Of a DNA stretch of 28,585 nucleotides, positions 1-8,120 are shown in pieces. Source of the stretch: Roseiarcus sp050015575 (GTDB lineage: Bacteria > Pseudomonadota > Alphaproteobacteria > Rhizobiales > Beijerinckiaceae); contig JBEKBD010000053.1 of NCBI GenBank assembly GCA_050015575.1, positions 1 through 28,585 on the forward strand, read 5' to 3'. The notes beneath the pieces are model-generated. The model saw only the letters and a list, made by a program, of their open reading frames with translations, ran no database searches and was not told where the DNA came from. Within the stretch, counting starts at the first letter, position 1. Every line of letters starts with the position of its first letter. Made by a program: the position numbers and the translations under genes.

Positions 1-875
1 GTGTCGACGTCCTTGGGCAGCTTCTCGCCCTTGAGCGCCTTCACCGCCGAATCGACGACGCACGCGCCGATGCCGATCGGGTTCTGAGTGATCGCGCCCG
101 CCATAAAGCCGGAGCGGATCTCGTCCTTCTGTTCCTTGCCGGAGTCGTAGCCGATGAGCACGACCTTCTTGCCGGATTCCTTGACGCCGATCGCCGCGCC
201 TTCCGCCGAGCCTTCATTGGCGCCGAAGATGCCCTTGAGGTTCGGGTGAGCCTGGAGGTCCGCCTTGGCGATTTCGGCGGACTTCAAGTGGTCGCCGGCG
301 CCATACTGGACGCTGACGATCGTGATGTTGGGGTGCTTGGCTTTCATCTCGTTGAGGAAGCCGTCGCGGCGGTCGATGCCAGTGCGGCTCGTCTGGTCGT
401 GCACGATCACGGCGACTTCGCCCGCGTCGCCGATCAATTCCGCCATCTTGTCGGCGGCGACAGCGGCAGAAGCCACGCTATCCGTGTGGCAGGTCGTCAG
501 CGGGATGTCGCTGTCGACGCCCGAGTCGAAGGCGATGACCGGGATCTTCGCGTCCTGCGCCTTCTTCAAGAGCGGGATGGCGGCCTTGCTATCGAGCGCG
601 GCGAATCCGATTGCCTGCGGCTTTTTGGCGAGGGCAGCCGACAGCATGTCGATCTGCTTGTCGACCATCGCTTCGGTCTCGGGACCTTCGAAGGTGATCT
701 TGACTCCGTCCTTCTGGGCCGCCTGCTCGGCGCCGAGCTTCACCGCCTGCCAGAACTGATGCTGGAAGCCCTTGGAGATGAGCGGGATGTAGACGTCGTC
801 CGCGCTCGCGCTGGCCGAAAAGCCGAGCGCCATAAGGGCGCCGAGCGCCACGCCGATGTGCCATTTTTTCAACAT
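1..875 (-). CDS. Sugar ABC transporter periplasmic substrate-binding protein (RbsB-like), partial
   Basis: The gene starts with ATG at 875 and stays open to the left edge, giving about 291 residues without a stop. The protein begins MLKKWHIGVALGALMALGFS and continues through an ASASADD stretch, a typical Sec signal peptide. The mature part reads as a type I periplasmic binding protein (Peripla_BP_4/RbsB fold), with segments such as AIGFAALDSKAAIPLL, VIAFDSGVDSD and KGIFGANEGSAEGAA. A strong ribosome site, GGAGGA, lies at 882-887. It is the fourth gene of the fucI-ATPase-permease-binding protein set, so it should capture the sugar in the periplasm and deliver it to the permease. L-fucose is the inferred ligand only because of the linked fucI; sequence alone does not separate fucose from ribose, xylose or other monosaccharides. 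The C-terminus is missing because of the window edge. Confidence 0.93.
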   Translation of the reverse strand, partial: MLKKWHIGVALGALMALGFSASASADDVYIPLISKGFQHQFWQAVKLGAEQAAQKDGVKITFEGPETEAMVDKQIDMLSAALAKKPQAIGFAALDSKAAIPLLKKAQDAKIPVIAFDSGVDSDIPLTTCHTDSVASAAVAADKMAELIGDAGEVAVIVHDQTSRTGIDRRDGFLNEMKAKHPNITIVSVQYGAGDHLKSAEIAKADLQAHPNLKGIFGANEGSAEGAAIGVKESGKKVVLIGYDSGKEQKDEIRSGFMAGAITQNPIGIGACVVDSAVKALKGEKLPKDVD

Positions 876-1009
876 AGCTAGTCCTCCACTCGAGTTATCA
901 TTCGTGTCTAGTCATCATTCGTGGTCCTCTTTCCGCCTCGTGTTCCGCCGGGCGGCGGCGGTCTCGCTCGCAGTCGGCCCTCCTTTCTCCAACTTGAGAC
1001 ATCGCCGTC

Positions 1010-2050
1010 TCACGCGCGCTTGCGGCGCAGGATGTCGGCGTAGACAGCGAGAATGATGATGACGCCGGTCACGACAATCTGCCATTCCTGTGAGACCGAC
1101 ATTATGCGCAGGCCGTTGGTCAGGACGCCCATGATGAAGGCGCCAATGATGGTGCCGAGGATGGTTCCCGCCCCGCCGGCCAGCGAGGTGCCGCCGATGA
1201 CGCAGGCGGCGATCGCTTCAAGTTCATAGCCCTGGCCTAGCGCGGGCTGGGCAGAGTTGAGGCGCGAGGCGATGATCAGACCGCCCACGCCGGTGATCGC
1301 CCCGGCCAGGCAATAGACCGCGATCTTCCATGCGTCGACGTTGACGCCGGACAGCCGCGCCGCCTCCTCGTTGCTGCCGAGCGCGAAGGTGTAGCGCCCG
1401 AGCGCCGTGCGATTGAGGATGACCGAGGCGACGATCGCCAGGCCGAATAGAATGAGGACGCCGTTGGGAATTGGCACGCTCGGCACGAAGTAGCCAATCA
1501 GCGACGCCTGAGAAATCATGTCGAAGTTCGGCGTATCGTTGAAGTAGATTGGCCTGGCGCTCGTCACGACCAGCGATAGGCCCTTGACGGCCCACATCAT
1601 GCCGAGCGTGGCGATGAACGGCGGGATCTTCAGCTTGGCGATCAGGAAGCCCGAAATGGCGCCGCAGAACGCGCCCGTAGCGATCGAAGCGAGGACGCCG
1701 AGCCACAGCGGCATCCCCCAGTTGGTCAGAACCACGCCGGTCATCACCGCGCAGAATGTCATCAGCGTGCCGACCGAAAGGTCGATGCCGGCGGTGATGA
1801 TGACGAAGGTCGCCGATATCCCTAATACGCCATCGACCGCCGTCGCCTGCATGATGGCGAGGACGTTGTCCGTCTGGGCGAAGTAGGGTGAAGCGAAGCT
1901 GAAGTAGATAAACATCACAATGAGGCTCAGAAAGGCGAGCAGCTTCTGCTGCGCCTGCGCCCCGAAGAAGCGATTGAGTCCGGATACGCTCGCGGACGTG
2001 CGGGCCTCCGCGGCGGCGTGTTCGGTGGGGATGGCCGTGTTCGGTTCCAT
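1010..2050 (-). CDS. Sugar ABC transporter permease (RbsC/AraH family)
   Basis: This 346-residue inner-membrane protein belongs to the BPD_transp_2 family that forms the channel of ribose-type importers. After a polar N-terminus of about 35 residues, hydrophobic segments follow throughout, starting with LLAFLSLIVMFIYFSFASPY and including GISATFVIITAGIDLSVGTL, the conserved 'TAGIDLSVG' signature of RbsC-like permeases. The coupling-helix region is visible in LGRYTFALGSNEEAARLSGVNV (the A/G-x-G-xN-x2-AA-x-SGI pattern). Near the C-terminus, AIAACVIGGTSLAGGAGTILGTIIGA is also a family hallmark. The start ATG at 2050 lies 3 bases after the stop of the ATPase gene, so the two are almost certainly co-transcribed and translationally coupled. 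A 134-bp gap separates it from the binding-protein gene. Substrate specificity is inferred from the fucI linkage only. Confidence 0.95.
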   Translation of the reverse strand: MEPNTAIPTEHAAAEARTSASVSGLNRFFGAQAQQKLLAFLSLIVMFIYFSFASPYFAQTDNVLAIMQATAVDGVLGISATFVIITAGIDLSVGTLMTFCAVMTGVVLTNWGMPLWLGVLASIATGAFCGAISGFLIAKLKIPPFIATLGMMWAVKGLSLVVTSARPIYFNDTPNFDMISQASLIGYFVPSVPIPNGVLILFGLAIVASVILNRTALGRYTFALGSNEEAARLSGVNVDAWKIAVYCLAGAITGVGGLIIASRLNSAQPALGQGYELEAIAACVIGGTSLAGGAGTILGTIIGAFIMGVLTNGLRIMSVSQEWQIVVTGVIIILAVYADILRRKRA

Positions 2051-2053
2051 GCT

Positions 2054-3562
2054 TCAAGCCGCCATTGTTTCGCGTTGCGTCGCCAGTTGCATGATTCGCT
2101 CCTGCGTCGCCTCTTTAGGCGTCAGTTCGCCGGTGATCCGCCCCTCGCACATGACGACGATCCGATCGCTCATGCGTAGGATTTCCGGCAGCTCCGACGA
2201 AATCATGACGATCGCTTTGCCCTGATTGGCCAGCTCTCGGAGGAGCCTGTGGATTTCGGACTTCGCGCCGACGTCGATGCCGCGCGTCGGCTCGTCAAAG
2301 AAGAGGACGTCACAGTCGCGTGCGAGCCACTTGGCGACGATGACCTTCTGTTGGTTGCCGCCCGACAGCAGCCGCACCTCCTGCGTCAAAGAGGGGGTGC
2401 GGATGCCCAGGAGCTTCACGAACTTCGCCGCCGCGGAAAAAATTCCGCGCTCGCGCAGGAAGAAGCCGAAGGACAGGTAGCGCGCCAGACTGGCCATCAC
2501 GATGTTAGAGGCGACGTCCATGCCGATCGCGAGGCCGAAGCGCTTGCGGTCTTCCGACAAGTAGCCGATGCCGGCGGCGACCGCGTCCTTGGGCGTGCGG
2601 ACGGAAAGCTTCTTGCCTCTTACCCGTATCTCGCCCGACTGCGGCCGGTCGGCTCCGAAGACCGCGCGCGCCACTTCCGTCCGCCCGGCGCCCATCAGCC
2701 CGGCGAAGCCGAGGATCTCGCGGCGTCTGACCGAGAAACTAACGTTCTTCACCAGCGGGCCGCAGTTGAGGTTCGTCACTTCGAGCTCGACGTCGCCCGG
2801 CGGCGTTTCGCCGACAAAGCGCTCGTCGCTAATCGTGCGGCCGACCATCATGCCGATGACGGTCGCGGTGCTCGTCGTCGCCACGTCGCGCGTGCCGACG
2901 TACTCGCCGTCGCGCAGCACCGTGACGCGGTCGGCGATCTGCTTTAGTTCATCGATCTTGTGAGAGATGTAGATGATGCCGACGCCGCGGGCCTTCAGTT
3001 CGCGAATCACCTTGAAGAGCTCGGCGATCTCGGCGTTGTTAAGCGCCGCGGTCGGCTCGTCCATGATCAGCACCCGCGAATTGAAGGATAGCGTCTTGGC
3101 GATCTCGACCATCTGCTGTTTGGCGACGGTGAGCGAGCCGACGACGGTGCGCGGGTCGATGTTGAGACTGAGATGGGCGAGCGCCGTCGCCGCGTCGCGG
3201 TTGAGCTTGTCCTCGTCGAGCAGCAGACCGAAGGCGCTGCGCGGCTCACGGCCGATGAAGATGTTCTGCGCAACGGTGAGGTGATTCATCAGTTGCAGTT
3301 CCTGATGAATGATGCCGATGCCGGCATGCTGCGCCTCGCGCGGATTGGCGAACGCAACCTCGCGGCCATTGTACACAATCTTGCCGCTGTCTTTGGCGTA
3401 GACGCCGGCGAGAATCTTCATCAGCGTCGACTTGCCGGCGCCGTTCTCGCCCATGAGGGCGTGCACCTCGCCGGACAGCAGTTCGAAGCGGACGTCGCTA
3501 AGCGCCCGCACGCCGGGAAACGCCTTGCAGACCCCTTCGACGGCGATGACAGGCGAAGGCAT
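2054..3562 (-). CDS. Sugar ABC transporter ATP-binding protein (RbsA/MglA family, two NBDs)
   Basis: This 502-residue cytoplasmic ATPase carries two tandem nucleotide-binding domains, as in RbsA, MglA and AraG. Domain 1 has Walker A GENGAGKST near residues 38-46, a Q-loop in IIHQELQLM, and Walker B VLIMDEPTAAL. Its signature segment is the weak SLTVAKQQMVEIAK, as is usual for domain 1 of this family. Domain 2 keeps the signature LSGGNQQKVIVAKWL and Walker B VLFFDEPTRGIDVG. Its Walker A is the degenerate GLMGAGRTEVARAVFG, where the lysine is replaced by Arg; this is normal for RbsA-type proteins. ATG at 3562 is preceded by GGAGGA at 3573-3578. The gene lies 268 bp downstream of fucI on the same strand and its stop is 3 bp before the permease start. 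It should power import of the sugar held by the binding protein. Confidence 0.96.
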   Translation of the reverse strand: MPSPVIAVEGVCKAFPGVRALSDVRFELLSGEVHALMGENGAGKSTLMKILAGVYAKDSGKIVYNGREVAFANPREAQHAGIGIIHQELQLMNHLTVAQNIFIGREPRSAFGLLLDEDKLNRDAATALAHLSLNIDPRTVVGSLTVAKQQMVEIAKTLSFNSRVLIMDEPTAALNNAEIAELFKVIRELKARGVGIIYISHKIDELKQIADRVTVLRDGEYVGTRDVATTSTATVIGMMVGRTISDERFVGETPPGDVELEVTNLNCGPLVKNVSFSVRRREILGFAGLMGAGRTEVARAVFGADRPQSGEIRVRGKKLSVRTPKDAVAAGIGYLSEDRKRFGLAIGMDVASNIVMASLARYLSFGFFLRERGIFSAAAKFVKLLGIRTPSLTQEVRLLSGGNQQKVIVAKWLARDCDVLFFDEPTRGIDVGAKSEIHRLLRELANQGKAIVMISSELPEILRMSDRIVVMCEGRITGELTPKEATQERIMQLATQRETMAA

Positions 3563-3830
3563 AGTCTAACGATCCTCCGGTTGCGTATTCGCGCCGTCCC
3601 GCTTCAGGTTAGGGCCCAGAGCGCGCGTCACGGCGCCTCTTTGCCGCGCGGGCGGCTCTCGGCTGGCGTCGAGACGCTCGCCTTGCCGAAGCGGCTCTTG
3701 TCTTGTCGTCACCCTCGTGCGCTCCCTCTCGTTCACCGGCTCGCGTTCAATCCGAAGCGATTATCGTCCGACTGTTTCGCGCCGGCTGGATTCCGCGGGC
3801 TAGTAGTCGGACGTTCGGCGAGACCGCCCG

Positions 3831-5591
3831 TCAGCCGTAGAGAGGTCCGTAATTCTGACAGGCGCGATAATCCTGGCCCTCGGGGTCCATGCCGAACGCT
3901 TCCCAGGCGCTCGGGCGATAGATCGCCGCTTCGTCGACGTTGTGCATGCTGACGGGGATGCGCAGCAGCGAAGCGAGCGCGATGAAGTCCGCGCCGACGT
4001 GGCCGTGCGCCAGCGCGCCGTGATTGGCGCCCCACGCCGCCATCACCGAGTAGACGTCGCGGAACGGTCCCTTGCCGGTCAGCCGCGGGGCGAACCAGGT
4101 GGTCGGCCAGCTCGGGTCGGTGCGCGCCTCCAGCCTCTTGTGCGCCGCCTCCGGCAGCTCCACGCTCCAACCTTCGGCGAGCTGCAGCACAGGGCCGAGG
4201 CCCTTCACGAGGTTCAGACGCGCCATCGTGAAAGGCGCGCCGCCGCGGGTGGTGTAGTGGCTGGAGAAGCCGCCGCCGCGGAAGTACTCCTCCACCGCCG
4301 AGCACCAGTCGGTCGCCGCCAGCGCCGCCGCGGCGTCCGCCTCGGTCAGCTCCCAGTGCCGCTTCATCGTCGGCCGGCCCGCGGCGTCCTTGGCGGTGCA
4401 GGCGCCGTCCAGCGCCGCCGCGCCGGAGTTGATCAGGTGCAAGAGCCCGTTAGCGGCCGGCCCATCGAGCTGATGGCCGGTGACGCGCTTGACCGCGTCC
4501 GCCGACCAATAGGTGCGCACATCGGCGAAGATCTGCGCCTTGCCGGTGAGCAGATGGCCGAACAGCATCGTCGCGCCGTTCAGGCTGTCGTTCTCGGTAG
4601 CGAGGATGACCGGCTCACGCAGGCCGTTCCAATCGAACGAGCTGTTGAGCAGCGCCTCGGCGACGTCGGCGTTGGGGTACTGGTCGGTCCACTGCCGCTG
4701 GCCCTGGAACCCGGCGGCGATGGCGTTGAAGCCGAGCGCCTCCTCGGCCCAGCCGGCGTCGACCAGCTTCGGATTTCCGCGCATCATGTCGCGGATCGCC
4801 ATCGTCATGATCAGGCTCTCGCGCAGGATGCGCCGCTTGTCGTCGGCCGAACGCGGCTTGGCGTTGCGATCAATGCCGTAGCGGAAGCGCTGGTCGGCCC
4901 ACGCCAGCGCGCGGTCCAGCTCGGCCTGGTCGAAAATCCCATTGTCGAGCCGCCGGCGCACCTCCGTCATGTCGACGGTCTGCACGCGCATGCCGAGCCA
5001 CGACTCGAAGAAGTCATGGTTGACGATCGATCCGGCGATGCCCATCGAGACGGCGCCGATCGAGAGATAGCTCTTGCCGCGCATATGAGCGACCGCGAGC
5101 GCGGCGCGGCCGAAGCGCAGCAGCTTTTCCTCGACGTCGGCGGGAATGGCGGAGGCGTCGGCGTCCTGGACGTCGCGACCGTAGATCGAGAAGGCGGGCA
5201 GGCCCTTCTGGTTGTGCGCCGCCAACGCCGCCGCGAGATAGACCGCGCCAGGCCGCTCGGTGCCATTGAAGCCCCAGATCGCCTTCGGCCGCAACGGGTC
5301 CATGTCGATGGTCTCGCTGCCGTAGCACCAGCACGGCGTCACCGACACCGTCGCGCCGACGTTCGCGCCGGCGAACTTGGCTTCGCAGGCGGCGGCTTCA
5401 GCCATGCCGGCGATGGTGTCGGCGATCACGCACTCCACCACTTCGCCGCCCGGGTGTCGCAGCTTGGCCGACAGCAGCGCCGCCGTGCGGCGCGCCATCG
5501 CCATCGTTTGCCCTTCCAGCGACTCGCGCACGCCTCGGCGGCGACCATCGATGATCGGCCGCACGCCGATCCTCGGTAAAGAACTGTTCAT
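3831..5591 (-). CDS. fucI: L-fucose isomerase
   Basis: This 586-residue protein follows E. coli FucI closely from end to end, for example RIGVRPIIDGRRRGVRESLE at the N-terminus, TPCWCYGSETIDMDP near 85-99 and GQDYRACQNYGPLYG at the C-terminus. FucI converts L-fucose to L-fuculose (and often D-arabinose to D-ribulose) in the cytoplasm with Mn2+. The metal ligands known in E. coli as E337, D361 and H528 correspond here to E333 (ATENDSLNG), D357 (FADVRTYW) and H524 (GANHG), all present. The length fits the family (about 590). ATG at 5591 has a GGGGGAGG ribosome site about 8 bases upstream. It is the first gene of the minus-strand sugar set and is divergent to a LacI-type regulator. Downstream fucose genes (kinase, aldolase) are not visible and may lie beyond the left edge. 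Confidence 0.97.
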   Translation of the reverse strand: MNSSLPRIGVRPIIDGRRRGVRESLEGQTMAMARRTAALLSAKLRHPGGEVVECVIADTIAGMAEAAACEAKFAGANVGATVSVTPCWCYGSETIDMDPLRPKAIWGFNGTERPGAVYLAAALAAHNQKGLPAFSIYGRDVQDADASAIPADVEEKLLRFGRAALAVAHMRGKSYLSIGAVSMGIAGSIVNHDFFESWLGMRVQTVDMTEVRRRLDNGIFDQAELDRALAWADQRFRYGIDRNAKPRSADDKRRILRESLIMTMAIRDMMRGNPKLVDAGWAEEALGFNAIAAGFQGQRQWTDQYPNADVAEALLNSSFDWNGLREPVILATENDSLNGATMLFGHLLTGKAQIFADVRTYWSADAVKRVTGHQLDGPAANGLLHLINSGAAALDGACTAKDAAGRPTMKRHWELTEADAAAALAATDWCSAVEEYFRGGGFSSHYTTRGGAPFTMARLNLVKGLGPVLQLAEGWSVELPEAAHKRLEARTDPSWPTTWFAPRLTGKGPFRDVYSVMAAWGANHGALAHGHVGADFIALASLLRIPVSMHNVDEAAIYRPSAWEAFGMDPEGQDYRACQNYGPLYG

Positions 5592-5707
5592 TGCACCGGC
5601 CTCCCCCTGTTTGAGCCCGATTCATCTCTTTTGACGGCCCGCGGTAGTGCCGGACTCATCGTGGGCGGCGCAGCGCCTCACTTTGGTTTCGCGCGCCGCC
5701 AACGGGC

Positions 5708-5725
5708 TGCTAATTCGACGTAGCA
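5708..5725. promoter_or_regulatory. Candidate LacI-family operator, copy 1
   Basis: The sequence TGCTAATTCGACGTAGCA is an 18-bp imperfect palindrome with fully matched arms TGCTA and TAGCA and a central TCGA. LacI-family operators typically are even palindromes with a central CG, as here. It matches copy 2 in the 16 bases from CTA to GCA except for one position. The centres are 42 bp apart, four helical turns, so both sites face the same side of the helix. The likely ligand is the adjacent LacI-family protein; this is inferred from position and shape. Confidence 0.7.
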
Positions 5726-5750
5726 TAACAACACGCACCGCCTGCAGATC

Positions 5751-5766
5751 GCTAGTTCGACGTAGC
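5751..5766. promoter_or_regulatory. Candidate LacI-family operator, copy 2
   Basis: The sequence GCTAGTTCGACGTAGC has the same form GCTAnnTCGAnnTAGC as copy 1. The outer T:A pair of copy 1 is not matched on the left side here. It lies about 160 bp from both the fucI start and the regulator start. Two in-phase sites suggest cooperative binding or a short loop, controlling either or both divergent genes. Confidence 0.68.
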
Positions 5767-5926
5767 ACCATAGTACCGGCCGCATCGGCTCGCAAGCGCG
5801 ACAAAATCTCGCAGGGAAGATCCGCTGCCGCGGCAGCCATGGCTTGCCGCGACCGCCGATTCACGGTGCAGACTCAGATAATCAACGGTATTGGATTTGC
5901 GGGAAGCATCGCTGTAAGGACGACAT

Positions 5927-6961
5927 GTGCCAAAAACGATCGAGGAAATCGCTCGCGAAACGGGCTTCTCGGCGACGACCGTCTGGATGGTCGCGAACGG
6001 ACAAGCTGGCAAGTACCGGATCAGCAAGGCGACGATAAAAACCGTCGAGGAGCACATCCGGCGGCACGGCTTCGTGATCAATCACGCCGCTCGCAGTCTG
6101 AAACTCAGGCGCACCGATACGATCGGATTGGTCGTCCCGGAAATCGGCAACGCCTTCTTCGCGCGGCTGATGGCCGGTCTCGAGGAACTCTGTCGCAGCA
6201 GCGGCCTGGTTCTGTTGACGGCGTCGACCAACGAGAATCCGGAACGGGAAGACCGGGCCGTTCGCACCCTATGGGCGCGCGGCGTAGACGGACTGATCGT
6301 TGCGCCTTGCCGCACCCCCGACTATGGCAGGTTGTTCGCGAAGAACGCGAAAATGCCGATTGTCATCGTCGACCGCGCCTACCCCGGCTCGGCGTATCCT
6401 TCCGTGGTCAGCGACAACGTCGAGGCGGGCGTCGCGCTGACCCGAGCCGTGCTGGCGACGCGTGCGCCGTTGGCCGCATTCCTCTGCGGCCAACCGGAAT
6501 TGCCTTCGATCGCCGGGCGCATTCAGGGTTTCGCCGCCGCGTGCCAGGAAGCGGGCGTAGCCGCTTGGAAAGACCTCATCCTGCGCGCAGCGGAAAACAC
6601 CGTCGGCGCCGGACGGGCTCTGATGGAGCAATTGCTGGAATGCGGGTCCCCGCCGGCGTCGTTCGTGTGTTCGTCCCTGATGGTGCTGGAAGGCGCGACG
6701 CAGCTTCTGAGAGAGCGAATCGGGCACATTCCGCCCGAGACGGTTATGGGCACCTTTGACGATCAGGAATCCCTTGACTTCCTGTCCAACCGAGTCTTTT
6801 CGGCGCGGCAGAACGAGAGAGAGTTGGCGACGTTAGCGTTCGCGCATCTTAAGGCACTGATCTCGGGGAGGATCTCCCCGCCTGAACGGACCACTGTTTC
6901 CTTCCAGTTGATTCGGCGCGGCGGCGCTCGCTGCGCGCCTGCCGCCGACGCTGGTCTTTAG
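5927..6961 (+). CDS. LacI-family transcriptional regulator, probably of the fucose locus
   Basis: This 344-residue protein has the LacI/GalR layout. An N-terminal helix-turn-helix covers roughly residues 3-25 (TIEEIARETGFSATTVWMVA), then the hinge-helix region HAARSLKLRRTDTIGLVVPE near 54-73. A type I periplasmic-binding-like sensor domain follows (IGNAFFARLMAGLEE, DGLIVAPC, SDNVEAGVALTRAVL, MGTFDDQESLDFL). The first codon is GTG at 5927, with AAGGA at 5915-5919 upstream; an ATG two bases earlier is out of frame. It is divergent to fucI and the shared intergenic region carries two matching LacI-type palindromes. It is therefore likely the local repressor, released by the sugar or its derivative. 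Effector identity is inferred from context only. Its length is normal for the family. Confidence 0.93.
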   Translation: MPKTIEEIARETGFSATTVWMVANGQAGKYRISKATIKTVEEHIRRHGFVINHAARSLKLRRTDTIGLVVPEIGNAFFARLMAGLEELCRSSGLVLLTASTNENPEREDRAVRTLWARGVDGLIVAPCRTPDYGRLFAKNAKMPIVIVDRAYPGSAYPSVVSDNVEAGVALTRAVLATRAPLAAFLCGQPELPSIAGRIQGFAAACQEAGVAAWKDLILRAAENTVGAGRALMEQLLECGSPPASFVCSSLMVLEGATQLLRERIGHIPPETVMGTFDDQESLDFLSNRVFSARQNERELATLAFAHLKALISGRISPPERTTVSFQLIRRGGARCAPAADAGL

Positions 6962-6984
6962 CGGTCAAGTCGTCCAGGTCAATC

Positions 6985-7614
6985 TTAGAGACTGGTCGAT
7001 AATGGCGCCGCTGGGATGGGGCCGAGATTCGCCGTTGGATCGAGCGGCGGCCGGCTCAATTGCGAGAAGTGGGCGACGAAGTTCCTGCGAGTCCGTTTCC
7101 GTAGCGAACCCACTCGACGCTTACGGCGAGATCGCACAAGCCGCGCTGGCGTGAATTGGCTGGGGGCCCCCGAAAGCCGAGCCACTTCAATAGCGTCGAC
7201 GTAGCGCTCATGGAAGTCGACGCCAAAGCGATCGGCGATCACGCGCTTGAGATCGAGGCGCCGCCATCGCACGACGCCGTCGACTTCGCGGTCAGGGCCC
7301 GCTTCGACGATCGCCGCCAGTTCTCCCAATTGAGAAGGCGACAGGCGCCGCTTCCGCCCGCTCGACCAATGGTCCAAGAACCCATCCGGCCCTCAAGCAT
7401 TGAACCGGTGAACCCAGTCGCGAAACTTCTGTCGGTCCATGCCGCCGATGTCCGCCGCCTGGCCCCGACCCATCCCATCCTCGACCGCCGCCAGCGACAG
7501 CAAGCGCCGGCTCTGGAAGGGGTCCTTCGAGCGCTTCGCCAAACGCCGAAGGTCCTCGGCCGAATAGTCGTCCCACGATTTTACCACTGAAGGCGCAGCG
7601 CGAATTCGCCACAC
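6985..7614 (-). pseudogene. IS630-family transposase remnant
   Basis: The minus strand reads as the N-terminal half of an IS630-type transposase. A helix-turn-helix stretch (DLRRLAKRSKDPFQSRRLLS, AADIGGMDRQKFRDWVHRFNA) is followed by a linker (GRKRRLSPSQLGELAAIVEA, VVRWRRLDLKRVIADRFGVD, FHERYV). The frame is broken by TGA at 7393-7395, exactly where relatives continue with a Glu/Arg-GPDG segment. Beyond about 7200 the family sequence is lost in this frame; a fragment resembling LKxLGF appears in a neighbouring frame, which suggests a frameshift too. The catalytic DDE domain is absent. No terminal inverted repeats were identified. It cannot encode an active transposase and marks an old insertion between the fucose locus and the glycosidase gene. 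The exact ends are uncertain, particularly upstream of about 7580. Confidence 0.8.
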
Positions 7615-7691
7615 CGCCGGGAATCAGCAAACCCGCGATCCCCGAAGCCCCCATGAGTCACAAATCGAAACCACTGGCGTTAGGCCAATCG

Positions 7692-7880
7692 TCAGTCAGG
7701 CTGCTTCGGCAAGGCCTGAGCATAGGCGCGCCACCGAGCAGCCTCGCGACGCAGAAACGCCGTATCGCGCCAGCGCGGCGACAAACGGATCGATGGCGGG
7801 TTTTGCTCTACACGCAGGACGTAGTCTTCCAATTCTCGCGCCCGCTCGAGATAAGTGTCGGCCGAGCGTTGATAGGTCAT
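7692..7880 (-). CDS. Small hypothetical protein (62 aa)
   Basis: A 62-codon frame starts with ATG at 7880 and has a GAGG-type ribosome site about 8 bases upstream (in CGAGGC, 7887-7892). The product begins MTYQRSADTYLERARELEDY and is charged, soluble and probably helical, with many Arg and Glu and no Cys, signal peptide or membrane segment. No family was recognised. The plausible ribosome site and heptad-like hydrophobic spacing argue for a real gene. Its short length in GC-rich DNA, next to a decayed insertion element, argues for caution. Confidence 0.45.
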   Translation of the reverse strand: MTYQRSADTYLERARELEDYVLRVEQNPPSIRLSPRWRDTAFLRREAARWRAYAQALPKQPD

Positions 7881-8042
7881 TGTAAAGCCTCGTTTTGCAC
7901 AGCCTAATCGAGTGAGCCCACTGCGCGGAGTTTTCTCACGCCGGAGCTGTTGATTAGCTTTGCAAATTACATCAAGTTTTATCGATCCGCGGGCGAGCGG
8001 CGGAAGTCGTCACACATAGTGGACGAAGAGTAACCGATCGCG

Positions 8043-8062
8043 CGTTGCGCCATGGCGCAACG
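8043..8062. repeat. Perfect 20-bp palindrome
   Basis: CGTTGCGCCATGGCGCAACG is self-complementary over all 20 bases, centred on CCATGG. It lies 58 bp beyond the stop of the glycosidase gene and about 165 bp upstream of the 62-codon frame. There is no loop and no T-run, so it looks more like a binding site for a dimeric protein than a terminator. No known regulator site was recognised. Confidence 0.6.
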
Positions 8063-8120
8063 GAGTCGACGCAAGGGCGGCGGAGTTCAGAGTTGATTGA
8101 CGCCTTGACGGCGCGCAGTG

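Larger units (their letters stand above)
5592..5926. promoter_or_regulatory. Divergent control region between fucI and the LacI-type regulator
   Basis: This 335-bp intergenic stretch separates two divergent genes and must carry both promoters. Its clearest structure is a pair of near-identical palindromes at 5708-5725 and 5751-5766, listed separately. An AAGGA ribosome site for the regulator lies at 5915-5919. No convincing -35/-10 pair could be fixed by eye for either direction. No protein-coding segment is convincing here. Confidence 0.7.

Noticed and set aside
945..958. Small GC hairpin (CCGCCG/CGGCGG) upstream of the binding-protein gene
   Set aside because: It is short and of a kind expected often at this GC content. 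A role in differential expression of the binding protein is possible but cannot be supported.
3942..5579. 545-codon open frame on the plus strand
   Set aside because: It is antisense to fucI, whose protein matches a known family over its whole length. The antisense product is Arg/Ala-rich without motifs, as expected for a GC-rich shadow frame.
7180..7206. A further TCGACGTAGC match to the candidate operator
   Set aside because: Only the right half matches; the GCTA left arm is missing and the site lies inside the transposase remnant. It is probably chance.
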